In this document: positions 6,480 through 7,409 of the stretch, piece after piece
Numbering within the stretch: the first letter of the stretch is position 1
How the letters are laid out: the number at the start of each line of letters is the position of its first letter
NCBI GenBank assembly: GCA_030596305.1
Contig: JAUVKK010000040.1
Span: 1 to 7,409 of the forward strand
Direction of reading: 5' to 3'
Length of the DNA stretch: 7,409 nt
Source of the DNA: Helicobacteraceae bacterium
GTDB lineage: Bacteria; Campylobacterota; Campylobacteria; Campylobacterales; Sulfurimonadaceae
Notes under the pieces: model-generated
Told to the model about the DNA's origin: nothing
Database searches by the model: none
Seen by the model: only the letters and a program-made list of their open reading frames with translations
Position numbers and translations under genes: made by a program

Positions 6480-6557
6480 ATTGATTCCTATCTTTTATTA
6501 CTTTGTCTTATTTTAGGAGAAATTTGTCACGATTTCTATGACACGTGTCAAGAATCA
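6480..6557. promoter_or_regulatory. Promoter/operator region of the SDR-AraC-SDR group
   Basis: This 78-bp gap lies between the nrdG stop and the SDR B start. A perfect 12-bp palindrome TGACACGTGTCA is at 6539-6550, loosely flanked by TTCT and AGAA. A further half-site TGTCAC is at 6525-6530. Minus-strand TAAAAT at about 6511-6516 could be a -10 box; no good -35 is placed 17 bp before it. The palindrome has no loop and no following T-run, so it looks like a protein-binding site, not a terminator for nrdG. Confidence 0.5.
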
Positions 6558-7238
6558 CTATCTGTACTCTACAGCCAATGTAGATGAAACGCTGCTTCTA
6601 TCAAAACTGGCTTTAGGGTTTTCTATCTCTCCTATCGTTGCAACATCCTGAACGAAATCTTGAATATAGTACGTTCCGTCATAGCCTCTTTTTTCCAGGT
6701 CAGAGATGATTGCATTGATATCATCTACATCTAAAAGATCGCTGTGGAGGGTTGTCCGTACTTCAAAGTCAATATCAGCTTTTATTAACATCTCCAGACT
6801 CTCTTCAAAATGGGGAAAGTTTTTATTGTGGGTAATGGCATGGAACTTTCGCTTCGGCGCCTTATAATCCAAAGCAACATAATCAAGAAGCTCTTCATCA
6901 AGAAGTTCTCTGATCTTATGCGGGTACGTCCCGTTTGTATCAAGTTTTATCTCAAAACCAAGTGTCTTTACCTTACGGCAGAACCCAGCCAACCCACTAA
7001 ACATCGTTGCCTCACCGCCTGACAACACCACGCCATCAAGCAGACCGACACGCCTTTGTAAAAATGCAAGTGCCTCATCCAGAGAACGCTCACCTGCCGA
7101 GAAGACAATATCACCGTTGTAACAGTACGAACAGCGCATATTACACCCTGCAAACCAGATGATTGCACTGAGATGATAGGGGTAGTCCAGTGCACTGAAA
7201 GGGGTTATGTCATAGATGGGGTTAAGCTGATCTGACAC
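6558..7238 (-). CDS. nrdG: Anaerobic ribonucleotide reductase activating protein (radical SAM)
   Basis: This 226-residue cytoplasmic radical-SAM enzyme cleaves S-adenosylmethionine to create the glycyl radical on class III ribonucleotide reductase NrdD, which allows dNTP synthesis without oxygen. The [4Fe-4S] motif CNMRCSYC is at 32-39 (CxxxCxxC). SGGE at 73-76 is the SAM-binding region and DTNG is at 100-103. The opening ITPFSALDYP and the run WFAGCNMRC are typical of the longer NrdG2-type activases, and the length fits that group. The start is GTG, three bases after the stop of the preceding NrdD-type gene and without a clear Shine-Dalgarno, which points to re-initiation and tight coupling to its substrate protein. 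No good upstream ATG is available. It ends 78 bp before SDR B, and the function is unrelated to the SDR group. Confidence 0.92.
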   Translation of the reverse strand: MSDQLNPIYDITPFSALDYPYHLSAIIWFAGCNMRCSYCYNGDIVFSAGERSLDEALAFLQRRVGLLDGVVLSGGEATMFSGLAGFCRKVKTLGFEIKLDTNGTYPHKIRELLDEELLDYVALDYKAPKRKFHAITHNKNFPHFEESLEMLIKADIDFEVRTTLHSDLLDVDDINAIISDLEKRGYDGTYYIQDFVQDVATIGEIENPKASFDRSSVSSTLAVEYR

Positions 7239-7241
7239 AGT

Positions 7242-7409
7242 TTATGCAACACAGCGTGCTGATTCCACAAACTGCTTACGCTCACCGTGTTCACCCTTTT
7301 TACCGATGTTAAAACTCTCTACGGGTCTATGGTAACCCATGACTCTTGTGTAGACAATACACTTGCTTCGTTTTGCTTCTAACTTCTTAAGTATCTCTTG
7401 ATTTGACAT
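7242..7409 (-). CDS. nrdD: NrdD-type glycyl-radical domain, stand-alone small protein or NrdD C-terminus
   Basis: Read from the right edge on the minus strand, an ATG exactly at 7409 opens 55 residues: MSNQEILKKLEAKRSKCIVY, then TRVMGYHRPVESFNIGKKGE, then HGERKQFVESARCVA and TAA. RVMGY (22-26) matches the RxxGY glycyl-radical motif of class III ribonucleotide reductases, making Gly25 the predicted radical site. FNIGKKGEHGER matches the FNxGKxxExxxR stretch that follows it. The gene lies 3 bp before nrdG, whose product makes that radical. Because the window stops at the ATG, I cannot see whether this is a separate small protein or the end of a full NrdD of about 600-700 residues. The lysine-rich helix-like N-terminus, with no CxxCG zinc pair in view, slightly favours a separate protein, which I recall being annotated as such in Campylobacterota. 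Confidence 0.8.
   Translation of the reverse strand: MSNQEILKKLEAKRSKCIVYTRVMGYHRPVESFNIGKKGEHGERKQFVESARCVA

Noticed and set aside
6568..6584. Hairpin TCTACA-GCCAA-TGTAGA at the end of nrdG as a terminator
   Set aside because: It lies inside the coding end, has a 6-bp AT-rich stem and no T-run follows.
1..7409. CRISPR array, tRNA/rRNA genes, insertion sequence or phage genes
   Set aside because: I found no regularly spaced repeats, cloverleaf-like segment, transposase or integrase motif. All space is filled by the genes and short gaps listed.

Overview
The window is moderately AT-rich and looks like chromosome from a Campylobacterota (Epsilonproteobacteria) member of the Sulfurimonas/Sulfurovum/Sulfuricurvum type. 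The basis is codon and protein style, anaerobic NrdD/NrdG genes, many c-type cytochromes and paired SDR/AraC genes. The genus is an inference; no rRNA or marker gene is present. Every supported gene lies on the minus strand, so the reading order runs from the right edge to the left edge.

Region 1 (7409-6558) holds a class III anaerobic ribonucleotide reductase pair. A 55-residue protein or C-terminal tail carries the glycyl-radical motif (NrdD-type). Three bases after its stop comes the radical-SAM activase NrdG, with a GTG start.

Region 2 (6557-3828) starts with a 78-bp intergenic region holding a perfect 12-bp palindrome. It is followed by SDR oxidoreductase B, an AraC-family regulator whose start overlaps the SDR stop, and a paralogous SDR oxidoreductase A. 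The two SDRs share a 32-nt identical stretch and the same type of ribosome binding site. The trio looks like a self-contained redox/regulatory cassette of unknown substrate.

Region 3 (3715-1) is an electron-transfer block. It has a membrane-anchored MauG/CcpA-type cytochrome c peroxidase homologue with three CxxCH sites instead of two. Overlapping it by 4 bp is a five-heme cytochrome fused behind a four-helix, cytochrome-b-like membrane domain. After a short spacer comes the N-terminal half of a second, ordinary CcpA-type peroxidase that runs off the left edge. The triheme protein has Gln where the family has its catalytic Glu, while the second peroxidase keeps Glu. My inference is that the fused cytochrome takes electrons from quinol and passes them to periplasmic peroxidase-like partners, and that the triheme protein may not itself be a classical peroxidase.

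The spacer between the five-heme gene and the second peroxidase (about 526-680) is a decayed, frameshifted copy of the 3' end of SDR A. The intact SDR A end lies directly upstream of the triheme gene, so the two-gene cytochrome unit is bracketed by diverged direct repeats. This suggests it was inserted at, or duplicated together with, the SDR locus.
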